NCBI GenBank assembly: GCA_014218235.1
Contig: CM024759.1
Span: 14,090,712 to 14,154,711 of the forward strand
Length of the DNA: 64,000 bases
Source of the DNA: Colocasia esculenta
Lineage: Eukaryota; Streptophyta; Magnoliopsida; Alismatales; Araceae
Reading direction: 5' to 3'
Positions 23,511 through 36,849 of this stretch are shown piece after piece. The notes under the pieces were generated by a model that saw nothing but the letters and a program-made list of their open reading frames with translations, was not told the DNA's origin and did not search any database. Both the position numbers and the translations under genes were made by a program. Every line of letters starts with the position of its first letter. Position 1 is the first letter of the stretch.

Positions 23511-24586
23511 GGTAGCTTGCCCAGCATCTTCAAGCTCGTGTGGCGGCGGCTGTAGATCGATGAAGTCCTTTTCGTCGTTGGAGTCGGCGACATGGACGTC
23601 ATAATATCTGAAGTCATCCTCGACAAATGGCCAGAGTTGTTGTTCTTTATCTTGAGGTGCTTCCTAATGTGGCGCCTCATTTGTGAGGACGGATTTATCC
23701 CTTCCACCCTGTGGTTTGTTATGGAGGGAGGAGGCTGTCTGCCAGCATGGCGGCGGTCAGACGAGGGCACGAGCCCAATGGTGTTGACCGTATAGTAGGT
23801 CTCAAAGTCTATTCTTCGATCATAGCCCAACCCCCTTGTGTCTTTTGTGGAGTAGGGAGGTTGCCCCCGGGGTTGCTTTGGGTTCCACAGCTGGTGGAAA
23901 TAATTCCGCCAAGAAGGATCTTACATCTGCATGATCTTCTGCTTATAACATAACTCCTTAATGCGCCAGGACATATCATCCATTTCTTGGACGGGCTCAA
24001 GGGCAATTTAAGGCACCTGACTCTAGTCGAAGTCGTCTGGGGCCCATATGGGAACAGATCCCCCCTATAGAAGATGATCGGCTTGGGCGTCTCTCCTTTC
24101 TTGAGACTCTCATCCCTTTTGATAAGTGACACTGAACATCTTTAGTCGTTCCATCTTATGCTCCTTCCTATGGAAGGGCAGCTGCATGCATGCCAAAGGC
24201 AGGGAGATGCTTTTGTCGATTGCCTCGTCGATGGCGTTTGCTTCATAGTTGATTTCTCGCCTTTCCGAGCAGCTTGGCCTAGGGTCATTAGGCCCGACCC
24301 GGAGACCAAGTTGGTGGATCTTAAGGAGATCTTTATTAACAGTGAAGAGCTCCTCCTTTCCTTCATTCTACTTTTCTTGACTCCCACCGGCATTTTGCTT
24401 TCCTTTGCCATTTGGTGCAGTCGAAGGCTCGCCAAGGGGTTTGCCGAAATATAATTAGGCATCCGCTAAAATGCATTCATTTGGACAGAAAGGGACCCGA
24501 TCGGCGAAGACTGTAAATTGTTCTCCTCCCTTGACATATTTTATGCACCGGTGGAGCGTCGAAAGGATGACCCGATTTTCATGTAG

Positions 24587-25507
24587 TCATGGCCTTCTCA
24601 AGAGGGCTTTGTATGATGTGTTGACATTGATGATGTAGAATACGACCTCGATGGTGAAGTCATCCATGACTAATTGTACTTCCACCTTCCCGAAGGCGCT
24701 TTTCAAGTTCTGATTCAACCCGACAATTCTGACATCATTCACCCTATGTAGGTAGGGCATAAGATATAAAGACTTGAAAGTCTTGAGGGGCATTATATTG
24801 ACAGATGCCCCAGGGTCAACCAGAGTTCGGTTGAGTTCATGCCCATTGACCTTTCCTTGCATATACAAGGGGCGGTTATAGTATAATGAGGGTAGCAGCA
24901 TATCTTTGTCAGAGAATGTCACCTCTGTCGTTAGTGCCTCTAAGGCTTGAGTTTGGATTTCGGTCACATGGGCTCCATAGACCTCGGGCTCCTGCAATAT
25001 CTTGATGAGGGCCCCTCTCAATTCCTTGCTCCAAGCGATAGCATCCTATATAGTGATATTAGCATGGAACCGCTTCATATACTGTGTGATCTTGCGGTCG
25101 GCTTGAGCACGAATTTGATCCAATGGCGGGACCATGTCTACCAGAGATTCTGGCAGCTTGTCACTTTGCGTCGCCCCTGGCTGTTCATCTGGCCTTTCTT
25201 TAAATAAAGGGGCCAAGAGACCTTCCTCCGAAGATGAGGCCTCTTCTTTGTCTTCTTCAGTCGGAGTCGGCCGATCAGTTTGCTCGGTAATCTTTTTGTG
25301 GGGGAGCTTGCTTGTGACCTCCTCCTGTTCTTCTTTTTCGTTAGAGGGGTCAAAGACGAAAAAATTCACTCGCACTTCTAATTCAGGGATGGGTTGGGGC
25401 TTTTCACCCTGGAGGACTATGACTTTGCTAAGGCTCGGTGAGTCAAGCTTCTCACCGATTTGACGAAGCCAACTTTTAAGTTGATCTTGCATTTCATCTC
25501 TTTCCAA
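24587..25507 (-). pseudogene. Tat gag-pol junction and retropepsin
   Basis: 25046-25507 is a Glu/Lys/Ser-rich linker frame. 24587-25021 holds LYYNRPLYMQGKVNGHELNR followed by TLVDPGASVNIMP, the retropepsin motif of Tat-type elements, but with Asp-Pro-Gly where relatives usually have Asp-Gly-Gly or Asp-Ser-Gly. It then continues through the flap and C-terminal region. 23830-24587 continues the frame with several stops. Confidence 0.75.
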
Positions 25508-26379
25508 GGGATAAATTTGTCGAGAGGAACACCCATGGTAGGCCTGAAGGGAACATATTCCTCCAGCTTATCGATGAGCTTTTACAATTTCTGGAGTGGG
25601 GTCAGCTTCAGTGGGGCCCTCATTGCCGCAGCTTGTTCAACCTGTTTCCTCAAGCGCCTTTTCAGGTCTTCTGCCTATTCTTTTCTTGTTTCTTTACTTG
25701 TGCCACTTCAATTGGCGAGGGGTCTTTTGCCTGCACAGTTGGTTGAGAGGTACCCTCTCGGTAGGAACGATTATGCGACCCAGTCAGCTCCATCCAGCTG
25801 ACGCTAAAAGGTGGAATTGATTGTCTGCTCAATTATCTCGAGCGGCAATTCCTGGAATTCGGCCATATAAGGGCCAAGATTTTGAGGGGTTGGCTCCATT
25901 ATGGGCTCCTTGCCCTTTCAATCTTCATCTCGCCGCATGGGAGGCTTGGAAGACTCCGGCCGGGTCCTAGTAACGGTCCCGCCACTTTGTTTGGAGCTGG
26001 GCCGAGAATGTCCATGTTGGACGTGGCCCTCATGATTATGCTCAGGGTTCGACTCCTCATTTGGAGGCAAATTTCCTGGCTGCTGCACTGAGACCCTACC
26101 CCCTGAGCTTTGTCTGTGAGGGGGGGCGTGATTTGATGCCGTCAGGACCCCCCTCTTTGTCTAGGTGGTCGCCTCAGAACTTGCTCTGCTAGGCTTTCAA
26201 CATTGGCCGGAGACCGGGGCGGTGGTATGATACACCTCCTGTTCATCGAGCGCAAGTTCCTTGACATTTGCTAACTGCATATAATCAGTTTGCTCCAGTT
26301 CTTGCTAAGCTGCTTAATTGGCTCTTTTCAAGACCATGGACTTGCCTTCCAAGTCGATCTCTCCCTTTTGTATCAAGGT

Positions 26380-29300
26380 CTTGATCCAATCTCACACAAT
26401 TGGACATCTGTCCGTAGGGTGCAATAGCATGGCATGATACCAACAATACATGGGGTGACTTTTCTCCTCCTCAGTATATGTTGGCAGCGGATCATGTGCC
26501 ATTATGTGGCCTCCTCTCAGAAGATTATCAAAAATCTTGTTGGTGTCTTCTTTCATAAAGGAGTTTTGATGAGGAAGCCGCCATCCGAGATATCATAGGG
26601 TGGGGACAGTGCTAGAGGAACTAGCTTCCCCTGTCTCCGGCTCCGGGAATGTAAATGTCGCTAGTGTATAGATTGTCGGCGGATGGATGACGTTGACTGA
26701 ATGAGTAACAACATCAGTTGGCTAATTCGCCCATCCGCGAATGTGAGGCTGCGGTGGATCAATGCGAAAGCTGCCCAGGTCGATGACTCTTAGGTTGATC
26801 CAGGCTTCAACTTTATTCTTAAAGGCATAACAGTCTTCCAGGTCATGTCCCGCGACTTGGTGATATATGCAGTAGTCCGTTGGGGTACTTGTCGGTGGCG
26901 GACAACCTAACAATCCTCCCCGTAGGCAGGCACAGAAGATAGCCAAAGTCCGATGGCGCGAGAAAGAATATAGTCTTTCTGCTGCCTCATCGTCGGACGA
27001 GCTTGAAGATTCTTCCGAGAGCCACCCTTCAGATGGGGGATGAGTCGGGAGTGCAGATGCGCCCATTGGGGCCAGGAGTCCATGATGTAGAGTAGTTAGA
27101 CGCTCATCCATACTCCTTAAGCGTCGAAGCACCTCTCGTTGGCCATGCCACAATGACCGAACCTGCCTTTCGAGGCCTTGCACAGCCTCCAGCAGCAACC
27201 TGCGTCCCGGTATTGGGGAGTGATGCGTCCCGTACCCATTTGTGGACTGAGAGTCTCATGGACCAGCCTCAGACATATATGGTCTGGGGGTCGAAGTATT
27301 AATATGGATCACATTGGCCAATTGCTTAGACTGATCCCAAACATGAGGTTGTGGGGATCCAGCAAGCCACCTTGCATTGTAATGAGGCGACTTTGAATCA
27401 GCTTTTGCACCTCATTTTTAAAGACAACAATTTTCAATGGAGTGCCCCAACATGCAGTGATAAAGGCAATAGTTCGACTCATTTACCCTATCAACCTTAC
27501 TCGGCCTCTTTGGCCCCGGGAGTGTGATCAAGCCGTGCTTCATGCATAGGCTAAAGAGCTTTCTTGTGTGCTCCATTTTGAAGGAGTAGGGTGTATTCAT
27601 GCGTTCGGGCAGCGAAGGTGGAGGCAGCCTTCCTTCTGCCTTCTTGCTTGGAGCGTCGGAGACCGAGACCTTCTTTCCCTGATCTGTGAGGTGAAGTCCA
27701 CAACATTGACTTCTTTACCGGCGGCGCGCTCCTTATTTGACTTGTTTCTGAAGGAAGCATGCACCAGGTTGTCAGGAAGAACATTTCAATCTCCGCAATG
27801 ACCAAGTTGAGTTGGTCGAAGCCTTTGATGTTGGTGCCTAAGAGCTTTTCGCTTATCTTGGCCAACAGACCCCGCCGACAGATGGTTATAGCATCTTCTT
27901 GTGTCGGGGGATTGTCGCACCTCATGCTGAAGTCCTGCCACTGCTTAATGAGTCGAGTGTCGTTTCGTCCCTTCTTTGCTTAAGGGAGCATAACTTAGCT
28001 AGCGACACCTTTCTTTCGGCCGTCTAGAAACGATCGATGAATTTCTTTTGCAAATTGGCCTAATCAGCAACGAAATTAAGCCTCAGCCTCGAGTACCACT
28101 GGAAGGCAGTTCCCGTCAAGCATGGAAGGCAGGATCGGAATCGGGATCGGGATCGACCAGGCTCGATCCGATCCTGGATCGAATCGGATCGCAAGATCCC
28201 ATGGATCCAAGGGAAGTCTGGCCGATCTTAGATCGGCTAGTTTATAAAATGGTTTTTTTTTTGGAAAAAAATTCAGGAAATTTCAGGAAAAACAAAAGAA
28301 AAAAAAAACAGCAAAAATGAGGGAAAATCTGATTAATTGAAAGAACTAATATTGCATAAAAAACCAATCATACATGCATTCATAATATATGAAACATAAG
28401 ATTTTGTGTATTATTACTACTATAATAATACAAGAAAAGTATAAAATATTAAAGACTTAGTGTATTATTGACCTGAATACCATTTAAGTAATGTTAAAAT
28501 TTGTAGTTTCATTTATTTAAGATATTGCATGTAAATAAGGAAATCTCCCATTTGAATCCAATAAAATATCAAAAAATCACATCTCTTACTAATAAAAGTC
28601 AACTCTCCCATCCAAGAAAATTGCAATTTTTGTGATTTTATCAAAGTAGCAACTTTCTAATCTCTCATAATTTGACATATTTAAAATTTTATAATTCAAA
28701 TAAGTCTAATAAAATACTAAAAATCTAAAGTCTAACAAAAAAAAAATCAAACGTGCATATGACTTCTCCAAGAAGCCGCTCTCCTACTGACAGCACTAAG
28801 TCTACTTGAACCTCTTAGGATTTGGTCAAACTAAGTTATCATCACCCAAACTCATGAGTGTCATGAGTTGGGTGATGGTAGCTCAATTTGACCAAATTCT
28901 GAGAGGTTTGGATGATGATACTTAAGTTTGACCAAATCCTGAGAGGTCTCAACCAGACTAAGTGTTGTCAGTAGGAGAGTAGCTCCATTGGAGAAGTTAC
29001 ATGCACGTTTGACTTTTTTTTACCGGACTTTGAATTTTTAGTGTTCCATGTGGTTTATTTAAATTATCAAATTTTTAGATAAGCTAAATTACGAGAGATT
29101 AGAAAGTTAACATTTTGCTAAAATCACTAAAATCGTGATTTGCTTCTTCGATGGGAGAGTTGACTTTTTATTGGTAAGAGATATGATTTTTTTGATATTT
29201 TTTATTAGATTCAAATGGGGATACTTCCTTATTTATATGTAATATCTTAAGTAATGAAACTACAAATACTAACATTTACTTAAATGATATTCAGGTAAAT

Positions 29301-30528
29301 AAGGGGATCCTGACAACACTGCCTGAAGAGGATCCTGAAGATAGCATGAGAGAATCGACCTGGATCAGTCTGGATCGGCCTGGATCAGTCTGGAATCGGT
29401 CGATCCTTGCTTGATCCAGTCGATCAAACTCGATTCTGGCCGATCCAGCTGGAAGTTTGCCGATTCAGGACTTCCCCCCCATAATCGGATCCATAGCCCT
29501 CGATCCGATCCAGGATCGACCGATTCTGGGTCGATCCTGGCGATTAGCCTTCCATGCCGTCAAGGAGGTTGCAAAATAGCGGAAGAGATAGGATTCATCA
29601 AATGTCAAATCCCACATCGTCGTTATATAATAGGCCAAGTGCTCATTTGGCGAGCCCTGTCCGTCAAACTTTTGCAACTTTGGTGCCTTGGGACAATCCG
29701 GTGGCAACTTTTTGAATTGATGGTGGACAAGATACAGCACACTGTACAGATCCACAGTGGCAATCCCCTTGCCTCGTTGAGCGAAACAGTCATCCACGAT
29801 CTTTTCAATCATCTGCCGCTGGGCTACAACATCTTCAGCTGCAGAGGCTTGGGAGTTTATGCCCTGATGCGGCTGCTGGCCTGGATTGACAATGTAGTCG
29901 TTGGGCACGGCCGCCTGCTGATTAACATCGGGCAAGTTGTTGGCTGATGTCCTCTCCAAGCATTTTGGTTTGTTGTCGACATAAGGTGGCATGGTGCATT
30001 TGTGCCCGCCTGTTGCCTCATCTCCATCATGAGATTGGCCATCTCAACCTGTCAGTGCTGCATAACTTCATATTTGGCGTCATCTGACGTTGCCTGAAAA
30101 GTGGCCCTGGTTGGCGGTACAAAAAACGGCTCAGGTAGTCCTCCATCAACCAGGAGGTGTCCGTCCTCAGGATGGACCTCGTCTTCGTCCGCTCCTTCAC
30201 GGTCATCCCGGATTTGGCCCGGGAGTGGCCCGTGGCCATATTCAAGTGGTGACTCTATGGCCAGCCCCTGATTTGATGGTCCAACCTGATCACTGTGATG
30301 TCCTTGGAGAGGTCTTCTGGCAGCACTTCTGGTATAGCGGTGGACTGCATCACCTCCACGACCGGGTTCATCTACCCTGGCCACGTCCGCAGGGACGCCG
30401 AATGGCTCGGCTAGGTCCCTACCGAAGGCATAACAGGCGAAGATCTTCATCCCTCCATCTTCTTCATGAGTCTGCGACACCCTTCGCTTCTTTGGCTTTT
30501 GTGTGTCTAGGCGAAATGCTACCCCCAA
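26380..30528 (-). pseudogene. Tat gag with three finger-like modules, interrupted by foldback element B
   Basis: 30052-30528 and 29565-29992 are N-terminal gag frames, the latter with PKAPKLQKFDGQGSPNEH and LTFDESYLFRYFATSL before the foldback insertion at 29556. Coding resumes at 28112 leftwards with TAFQWYSRLRLNF. 27551-27925 adds a helical region. Three modules of the type C-x-Y-H-x4-H-x4-C follow: CLYHCMLGHSIENC (about 27430-27475), CIYHQVAGHDLEDC (about 26825-26870) and CWYHAMLLHPTDRC (about 26405-26450), each followed by a helix like FKNKVEAWINL. Frames are broken by several stops. Gag would form the particle and bind RNA. Confidence 0.75.
28121..29556. mobile_element. Foldback/MITE-type element B
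   Basis: 1436 bp, perfect 8 bp TSD CCGTCAAG (28113-28120 and 29557-29564), termini CATGGAAGGC and GCCTTCCATG. GATCGG-rich ends surround a long internal palindrome: arms about 28490-28830 and 28950-29300 are inverted copies. The centre carries a second inverted pair (GATTTGGTCAAAC / TTTGACCAAAT). It is non-coding and inserted in Tat gag. Confidence 0.9.
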
Positions 30529-31479
30529 CCTATCGAAAACTGAGGTGCTCAGTCTTTTGAAGACCGAGACTCGTGGTGCGGAAGCTTCATGGCAACTTAT
30601 GCCTCCTCTGGGATGGGTTCTGCCTGAGAGGAGACGAAGTTGGGCTTCCGATATATGCCCCTCCTCTTCTGTCCGCGAGGACGAAGGGGTTCGGGATTCT
30701 AAGCTTTTTCTGGCTTAGAATGTGGTTTCTTCGGGTTTTGTATGGGTTGGCCCGCTCTCCCTTCTTTTATCTAGCGAGTCTCTTGCTTAGTGACCCACAT
30801 CTGTCTCATTTTGCGAAACTCATGTGTTGTCGAGCTGCTCGCTTGCTCGGGTCGGGATCCTTTTTGGGAGTCCAGCTTGTTTTGCCACATCCCCTGGAGG
30901 GGAGCGAATTAGTTGGAGGTGGATATGGTGGGGATGTATCTGTCCCTTGGCAGGATCGGCTCGCCTCCATCGAGTCAGATGCGCACATCTCCGACAAGAA
31001 CAGTCTTGTCGGAGTTGGAAACAAGCGCCTTGGGCTTATTACCTTTGCGGCCCTGGCGTTGCCCCCTTTTTGTAAGGACTGCGACACAGGAAATAGTATT
31101 CACCGAGAAAACTCGGCCTTGACTTGGGCGGAGCTTGATGCCCCCAGCAGCTACTGGCTTGGGTGTTGCCGCCGACATTATCTTGACGGCGGGCACCACC
31201 CCCAAGAATTAGGACGAGCCCACAACAGCAGGGAAGACGCCAAACACCACGGGGGTGGTGAGGTAGCCGCATCTGGCATGATTGGCGATGACGAGAGGAC
31301 CATATATGACTGCTATCATTTGATTTGGTTGGGATGCTTGCAGGTGGAAACAGGCTTTTCACGCTGGCTTCAACTCCTTTTACTCCTGCACAAATGTCAA
31401 CTGTTACATAGCCATAGTGGCATAAGGTCTTTTTACGTATGTATGAACAGCAGGAAAGGTCCCACCAGGCGAGCCATAT
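30529..31479 (-). other. Tat leader between 5' LTR and gag
   Basis: No recognised product. Directly left of the 5' LTR, the minus strand reads ATGGCTCGCCTGGTGGG (about 31460-31477), the expected place of the primer site; I cannot assign the tRNA. A 433-codon plus-strand frame (30573-31874) crosses leader and LTR and is judged incidental. Confidence 0.5.
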
Positions 31480-32051
31480 TGTGGAACGAACACGCAGGGG
31501 AATTGCACGCGCGCGCGCGCCACACTGCGTCATCTCGCACCTGGCGTGGTGTTTTGGGGGCGGGCGCTGTGCAAAAACCCCCGTGGGGGGTGCTTCGAGC
31601 AGAACCCCCCCCCCCCCCCCGTGGGGGGTGCACTTTGCGTAAAAACCCCCGTGGGGGTGCTTTGTGCGTAGAAACCCCCCATGGGGGGGGGGGGGGGGGG
31701 GGGGGGGCTTTGTGCAGAAACCCCCGTGGGGGGGGGGGGGGGGTGCTTTTGGTGCAGATCCCTCCCCTTCTGGCCCGTTGCTATAAGGTGGGTCCCGTGG
31801 GGAAATTTCTCTCCACTTGGAGTCCGTTTGAATCCCGTTCGTCGCTATCTTCCAATTGTAGGGCCGTTTGTTGACCTGATTGTTGGGTACGGTGCGTGTA
31901 TTACGACACCTTCGACTGGAATTGCGTTGACCTATTTATGTCAAGTGTTCAAGATGAACATACACGAGGGTGTTCCCGGGGCTTTACAATTTTCCGGGCG
32001 GGTTTATTGCCCGAACTTCGTCCGAACCCAAGAATTTTTTCGGGTTCAATA
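31480..32051 (-). repeat. Tat element 5' LTR (internally deleted, 572 bp)
   Basis: Same ends as 15490-16914 (TGTGGAACGAAC; GGGTTCAATA, with C to T in the terminal CA). It lacks ~650 bp between GGTGTTTT and TTTTGGGGG; the join shares a short GTTTT homology. Part of the G/C-tract minisatellite remains at 31560-31765, including very long G and C runs. Confidence 0.8.
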
Positions 32052-32056
32052 GCATG

Positions 32057-34270
32057 TTCATCTAAATAACTGCAAACAAGACAAAATAAAAAATGAAATA
32101 AAGTTTGCTTTTCCTAAAATAGGGCTCCACCCCCTAAACCCCCCTGCAAGGGCACTGCCCCGTTAACCCCCTCAACCTGACCGCTCAGGTTGATCCGCAT
32201 GACCTGACCACCCAGATCGTTGCGTGTGTGTAGTCGCACATTCAAGAATTCAGGGCCTCAAGCTCCACATTCTAACATTGTTCACAATCATTAGATTGTG
32301 CACATTGTCAAAGTCTCTGTGAAGAGTCCATAATCATTAAAATGTTAAAAAAATCCTAATTGTTCAAGAACAATCTAAATGGTTATGCTTCTAATAATTT
32401 CTGTAGTGAATATTAGTTCTAATTTTGATTATAACGTCATATTAACATTTTTATTGCCTTATAATTATTGATTCATTATAGAACTTTAGATATGTATCGA
32501 TATAAGAGGGAGACACCACCTTGGGCACCTAGGCGTCGCCTAGGGGCGCCTAAGTTAGGTGCTCAAGGACCCTAAGAATGCCTTAGGTGCCTTGACAACT
32601 ATGATATTAATGCATCTTAACAGTGCTATTTGTATATACATTTTTATATATGTGTACATTTCTTCATGTTTTTTATGTTTTTTCTGATTTTTTTTAATTT
32701 TTATTTGTTTTTAAACCCTCTAAACAAGTGTTTAATCAGGACCATCCACGGTTGACGACTTTCTTTGGATCGGCCGACTAGCCAAATCTGATCCGAATTT
32801 TGACCAGGATTGCCCACAACAAATCCACATACCTGATCCAGCCATCCAGGTCAATATTCCATGCCCCACTACCCCCTACTCCACCATAAGTTTGCAAGTC
32901 TTGGACTCTCATCAAAATGAGACACTAGCATGAGCAAATTGGGCGATTTCTATATTGATCAACTTATTACCCACCTTAGTTGAACATGATGATAGGTGAC
33001 AGTCATGGCATTTTTGGAAGTATCACCAGTAAGGATGGTAAGAAGGGTTATAGACAGGTAAGCAGGGTATTTCTGAAATGTATGAAATACAATGGCATAT
33101 AAGAAAGTTGCATTTGGTTTACTCATCATTTGTGCTAAGCTTATGAAGTTCCAACCAAGCAGGCAGCCACGAAAATGATTGCCAAGTTACCTGACTTTAG
33201 TCCCAAGATCAACAAAAAGAAGAAGCGTTAATAGAAGAATTGAAGTGGCAGCCTCATCCTAGTTGGATTTGATCTGTCCACCCTTTGTTCTGATCAGAAG
33301 CCAAAAGGCCAGTTAGTCAAACTAGATTCTTACAACACATTATCACTTTCCGTTAATTAAAGGAATTCATATTTCCATTAATAAATGGTGGTAGTTGGTT
33401 TTCATCAAATAGTGGCAAAAAACCATCATTTATTGAGTTAATGAACACAGATGACTATTCATTGATTTGTGAAAGCCTCTGTTTTTAGCATTTTCTTCCA
33501 TGAAACAGGTTTGCCAACTATGCAGAGTTGCATTAGATAAAAAGAAGGCATTCCATTTCTAAAGTGGGGATAAGTGCACCAGTATCAAGCACCCTGCTTG
33601 CGTCAGTGGGTTCCAATTCGCTGAGGATGATAAAGGTAAAACAAAAAAATTAGATAAAAGGAAGGATAGAGGAAAAGCTAATGTTCTTTTTTTTATTGTA
33701 ATTAATCTTTCTTTTGCTTTCATTTCATTTTCTAATTTTTCCCCATGGTTGTTTATCATTCATCAATCTTTTTTTGATACTTTATCAAGTTTGATCCTGG
33801 ACCATCCCTTCTCCCAACATGGTTAGAATATCCTTATGCAATTTATATCATCATCAAGGGGCAAAGATTACCCCCAAAACTGAATTACTTGGAGGCTTCA
33901 CAATAGGATCTTCTTCTGTTATCATTTTGTTTCTTTTTTAAGTCCGTAAAAAATTCCCTTCTGGCCCTCTCCAAGCCCGCTGACAAATGAGGTCAACCAT
34001 AAAAAATACTAAGATGATTTGTTAGATGTTGCTTAAATCTTTAGAAGTAAAGGTTTTAATAGCCTTCTTAACACTGGTTGGACATTAAATGTCTAAAACC
34101 AGCAACTACTTAACAGGATAAGGAGACATTGACAAAGAGAAGCAAAAAGAAGACGGAGGTAACAAGGTAGATGGCAAGTAAAGGAAAAGACAGAGAATGA
34201 AAAGGTGGTTGCGAGGAACGAGGATGGAAAGGGGGAAACGGTGAGGAAGAGGAAAGCTGGCACAACCCTA
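32057..34270. other. Unassigned AT-rich DNA with small repeat scraps
   Basis: About 32515-32600 holds a GC-rich palindromic cluster (CACCTAGGCG, GGGGCGCCTAAG, CCTTAGGTGCCTTGACA), typical of a degraded MITE-like repeat. About 32110-32175 has a CCCCCTAAACCCCCCTGC-type tract. No protein or RNA gene was recognised. Confidence 0.35.
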
Positions 34271-34274
34271 GGCA

Positions 34275-34460
34275 ATTTTTTTTTTTTTTTGAAAGTGGGT
34301 AGTACCATGAATATATTAAAAAAAAGGAGAATGTACATGTATAGGTGGGTCAAAACCCAAAAAAGAGCAACCACCCAGAAGACCTATACAACCAAGCACA
34401 CTCCAAGAGAGTGTGAATCAATTAACCCCCCAAAAAACCAAAAAGGAGATACGGTGGAAT
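34275..34460 (-). repeat. Probable LINE 3' end
   Basis: A run of ~15 T (34276-34290) followed by GAAAG, TACCATGAATATATT, an A-run and GGAGAATGTACATG resembles the 3' UTR and poly(A) tail of plant L1 elements in reverse. A similar motif (GGTGGATGGTACCACAATTCC) follows at 34624. No RT motif could be read to the right. Confidence 0.35.
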
Positions 34461-36840
34461 TCACATTAGAAAGAGTGATCGCTCATTCCTTAACAAAATC
34501 AACAAGACCTATACAACCCCATCACTTTAATATCCCTTTTCATATTTTAAAGCTCAGTTCTGTCTTTTCTTGGATTGGCCGATGCAGCAATCTGATCCAA
34601 TTAAAAAATCTTTTTTCTTCTTAAGGTGGATGGTACCACAATTCCACTATATATCAAAAAGATTTCTCTGTGTAACAGATTTGAAAATATGCACTCAAAA
34701 GGGGGAGAAAATGATCTTTCAGAGAAAGAAGTACCTCCAAGGCAATGTACATCCAATCGCCAAGGCAAAATTGAGCTACATATTTCAAGGATACACCATT
34801 TATGGAGCACTCAATCTATTCAAAACAACACTCTATCCAAAGTAAGGAAACCTCTCAGCCACCCAGTAGACCACTTGAAGATCTAGCCATCCCTTTCTCC
34901 TCATGAAGTCCATGGAGCAGTATATAATATCAGTCACCAAGTCTTCTTGTCACCTCTAACCATGTCCAACTGCAAATAAACGGCTCAGCATACCCTACAT
35001 AGCACTGCACAAGTTGCATTCTCATAATATCTCCTCCATAGTGCTTCCACATAGAAGATTGAAAGAATTATCCATCATTCCTCCTCATTGCATGAACGGA
35101 CTGTAGTTGACACAACAATCTTCCAGGGCAGATGAAAATGATAACTAGTATGCAGTCCGCATAGAAGGTTCCATTGCTTCCCCATCTCCAACCCTATAGG
35201 TCTGCAACAACATGCTGAATGAAGATGCCTTTCAAGCAATCCAGCAAAAAAAGGCCACAATTGAGCTATTTCATCATAAGTATAATTCCTGCTGAAAATA
35301 TGGAATCATCCTCCTCTTGCCACCTTTTATATCATCTTAGCAACTAAAGTTTCAGGTTCACATCAAGGCTAAGGATATAGAGAGAGAGAACTCCTCAGAC
35401 AAAGTCTTGTCACCAGGACATCAATCTCTCCAAAATGAAGCCCGCCATCCATCATCCAAGATGTCTGAAATGTCTAGTAAACAATATCTCTCACTCGCAG
35501 TCACAGTATTTCCCTCCGAATCTCAGAAAGGCTTCTAGACTAGAGAAAATGTGCAGCAGGGCAGAGCCACTACAGCATGGAGTTACCATGACATCGAAGG
35601 TTAAAAGGGCGAATGAGCTAGATTACTCCCATGACAGAAAATGAGAAAAAGTTATAGGATGAGTCATAAAGCACCTCAAGGACAAAAAGATGCAAACATA
35701 TTTCAAAGTGGAATATTCATCGCAAGGATCAGATGGGGATGTGGCAAAATTAGTACCAGGGTTGGATGTGTAACACAATATAGGTTGCTTCAGGGACAAC
35801 CAAGCAAAAGCCAGTAGGCTTATAGTGACTCAGTCATGAACCAAATTGAGAGACAACTTTTAAAACAAACCATACAAACTTGACCCAAAGCAAAGAATAA
35901 CTCATAAGGAATAGATAGATCGAACAATAACATATTCTTTTTCTAAAACATTTTTCCTTGCCCAATCCTCTAATAATAGACTGATACCAATCATGTCAAT
36001 TTCGGTTCATCTATTTTAAGTTTTAACCATCAATCAACTATTCAAAGGGCCCCAGGACACATCCACATCACAAAACCTCCTCATCTTTCTAATCCATTCG
36101 CAAGAATCATCGAACTTCATAGATGACATTTGAACCGAAACTGCATAGAATCTTCTAAACAAGTTTGGAAAGATATGGACATTACCTAATGTTTGACTCT
36201 TGAAATGAAGCATTTTGATGTGCAAAAATGAATATGATCAACTTACAGAATAAAATATTGAGAACCCTCCATCTTCCCATCATCTAAGGGCTGCCTCTCG
36301 CTTAGAAGGTGAAGTCATTGCATTAAAATCCACTCCAAACTGGACTACTGATTCCAGAAACAAAAGGATCTCCAGATCTGAGTCCAGCCATCCAGCAGAA
36401 ATTATCAACAATTTTATTCACTCTTTAAACCAATGTAATTTAGCAGGATAGATAGCTGGACTACTGATTCTAGGATTTTTAAAATAAGTTGTACTTGTGG
36501 TGAATGTGTATCATGTAACTGTGGGTTATAGTTTTGTTTGGGTGGGATGAAGATCCATGTCTACCATCTTGGTGGATGAGCTTCCCTCTTTCCTTTTCCT
36601 TTTTCCCTATGTATGTTTCTCTATTTTATCAATGAATTATTGCCTTTTCTTGGTCACCGTCCCAAAAAAGACATCCCTCCTAAGTCAATCTAACATTCGG
36701 TCATCAAGCCACAATTCCTCTTACAAACCCCAGTAAGGTCCCAAATATGCATATCTTTAGATATGATAGAAAGTGCTTGACAAGAAATATCACTCCACCT
36801 ACCAAACCCCATATCTCGGCACTCCATACTCCACAGCATG
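34461..36840. other. Unassigned sequence, possibly decayed LINE
   Basis: Only short frames in any direction, none with a recognised domain. At about 36540-36668 a plus-strand tract (GGGATGAAGATCCATG ... TATCAATGAATTATTGCC ... CCCAAAAAA) looks like a LINE or transcript 3' end. The rest carries no diagnostic feature. Confidence 0.3.
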
Positions 36841-36849
36841 TTTGTCATC

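Larger units (their letters stand above)
15490..32051 (-). mobile_element. Ty3/Gypsy Tat-lineage LTR retrotransposon, degenerate
   Basis: 16,562 bp with TSD GCATG (15485-15489 and 32052-32056). Order on the minus strand: 5' LTR (31480-32051), leader, gag, protease, RT, RNase H, a second archaeal-type RNase H, integrase, minisatellite, 3' LTR (15490-16914). The extra archaeal-type RNase H and the CxYHxxxxH-type gag fingers place it in the Tat/Ogre/Retand group. Many stops and frameshifts show age. A solo Copia LTR (17909-19804) and foldback element B (28121-29556) inserted later; without them it is about 13.2 kb. Confidence 0.9.

Noticed and set aside
30573..31874. 433-codon plus-strand frame
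   Set aside because: It lies antisense over the Tat leader and LTR, runs through the G/C-tract minisatellite, and has no recognisable domain; composition and repeat periodicity explain the open frame.
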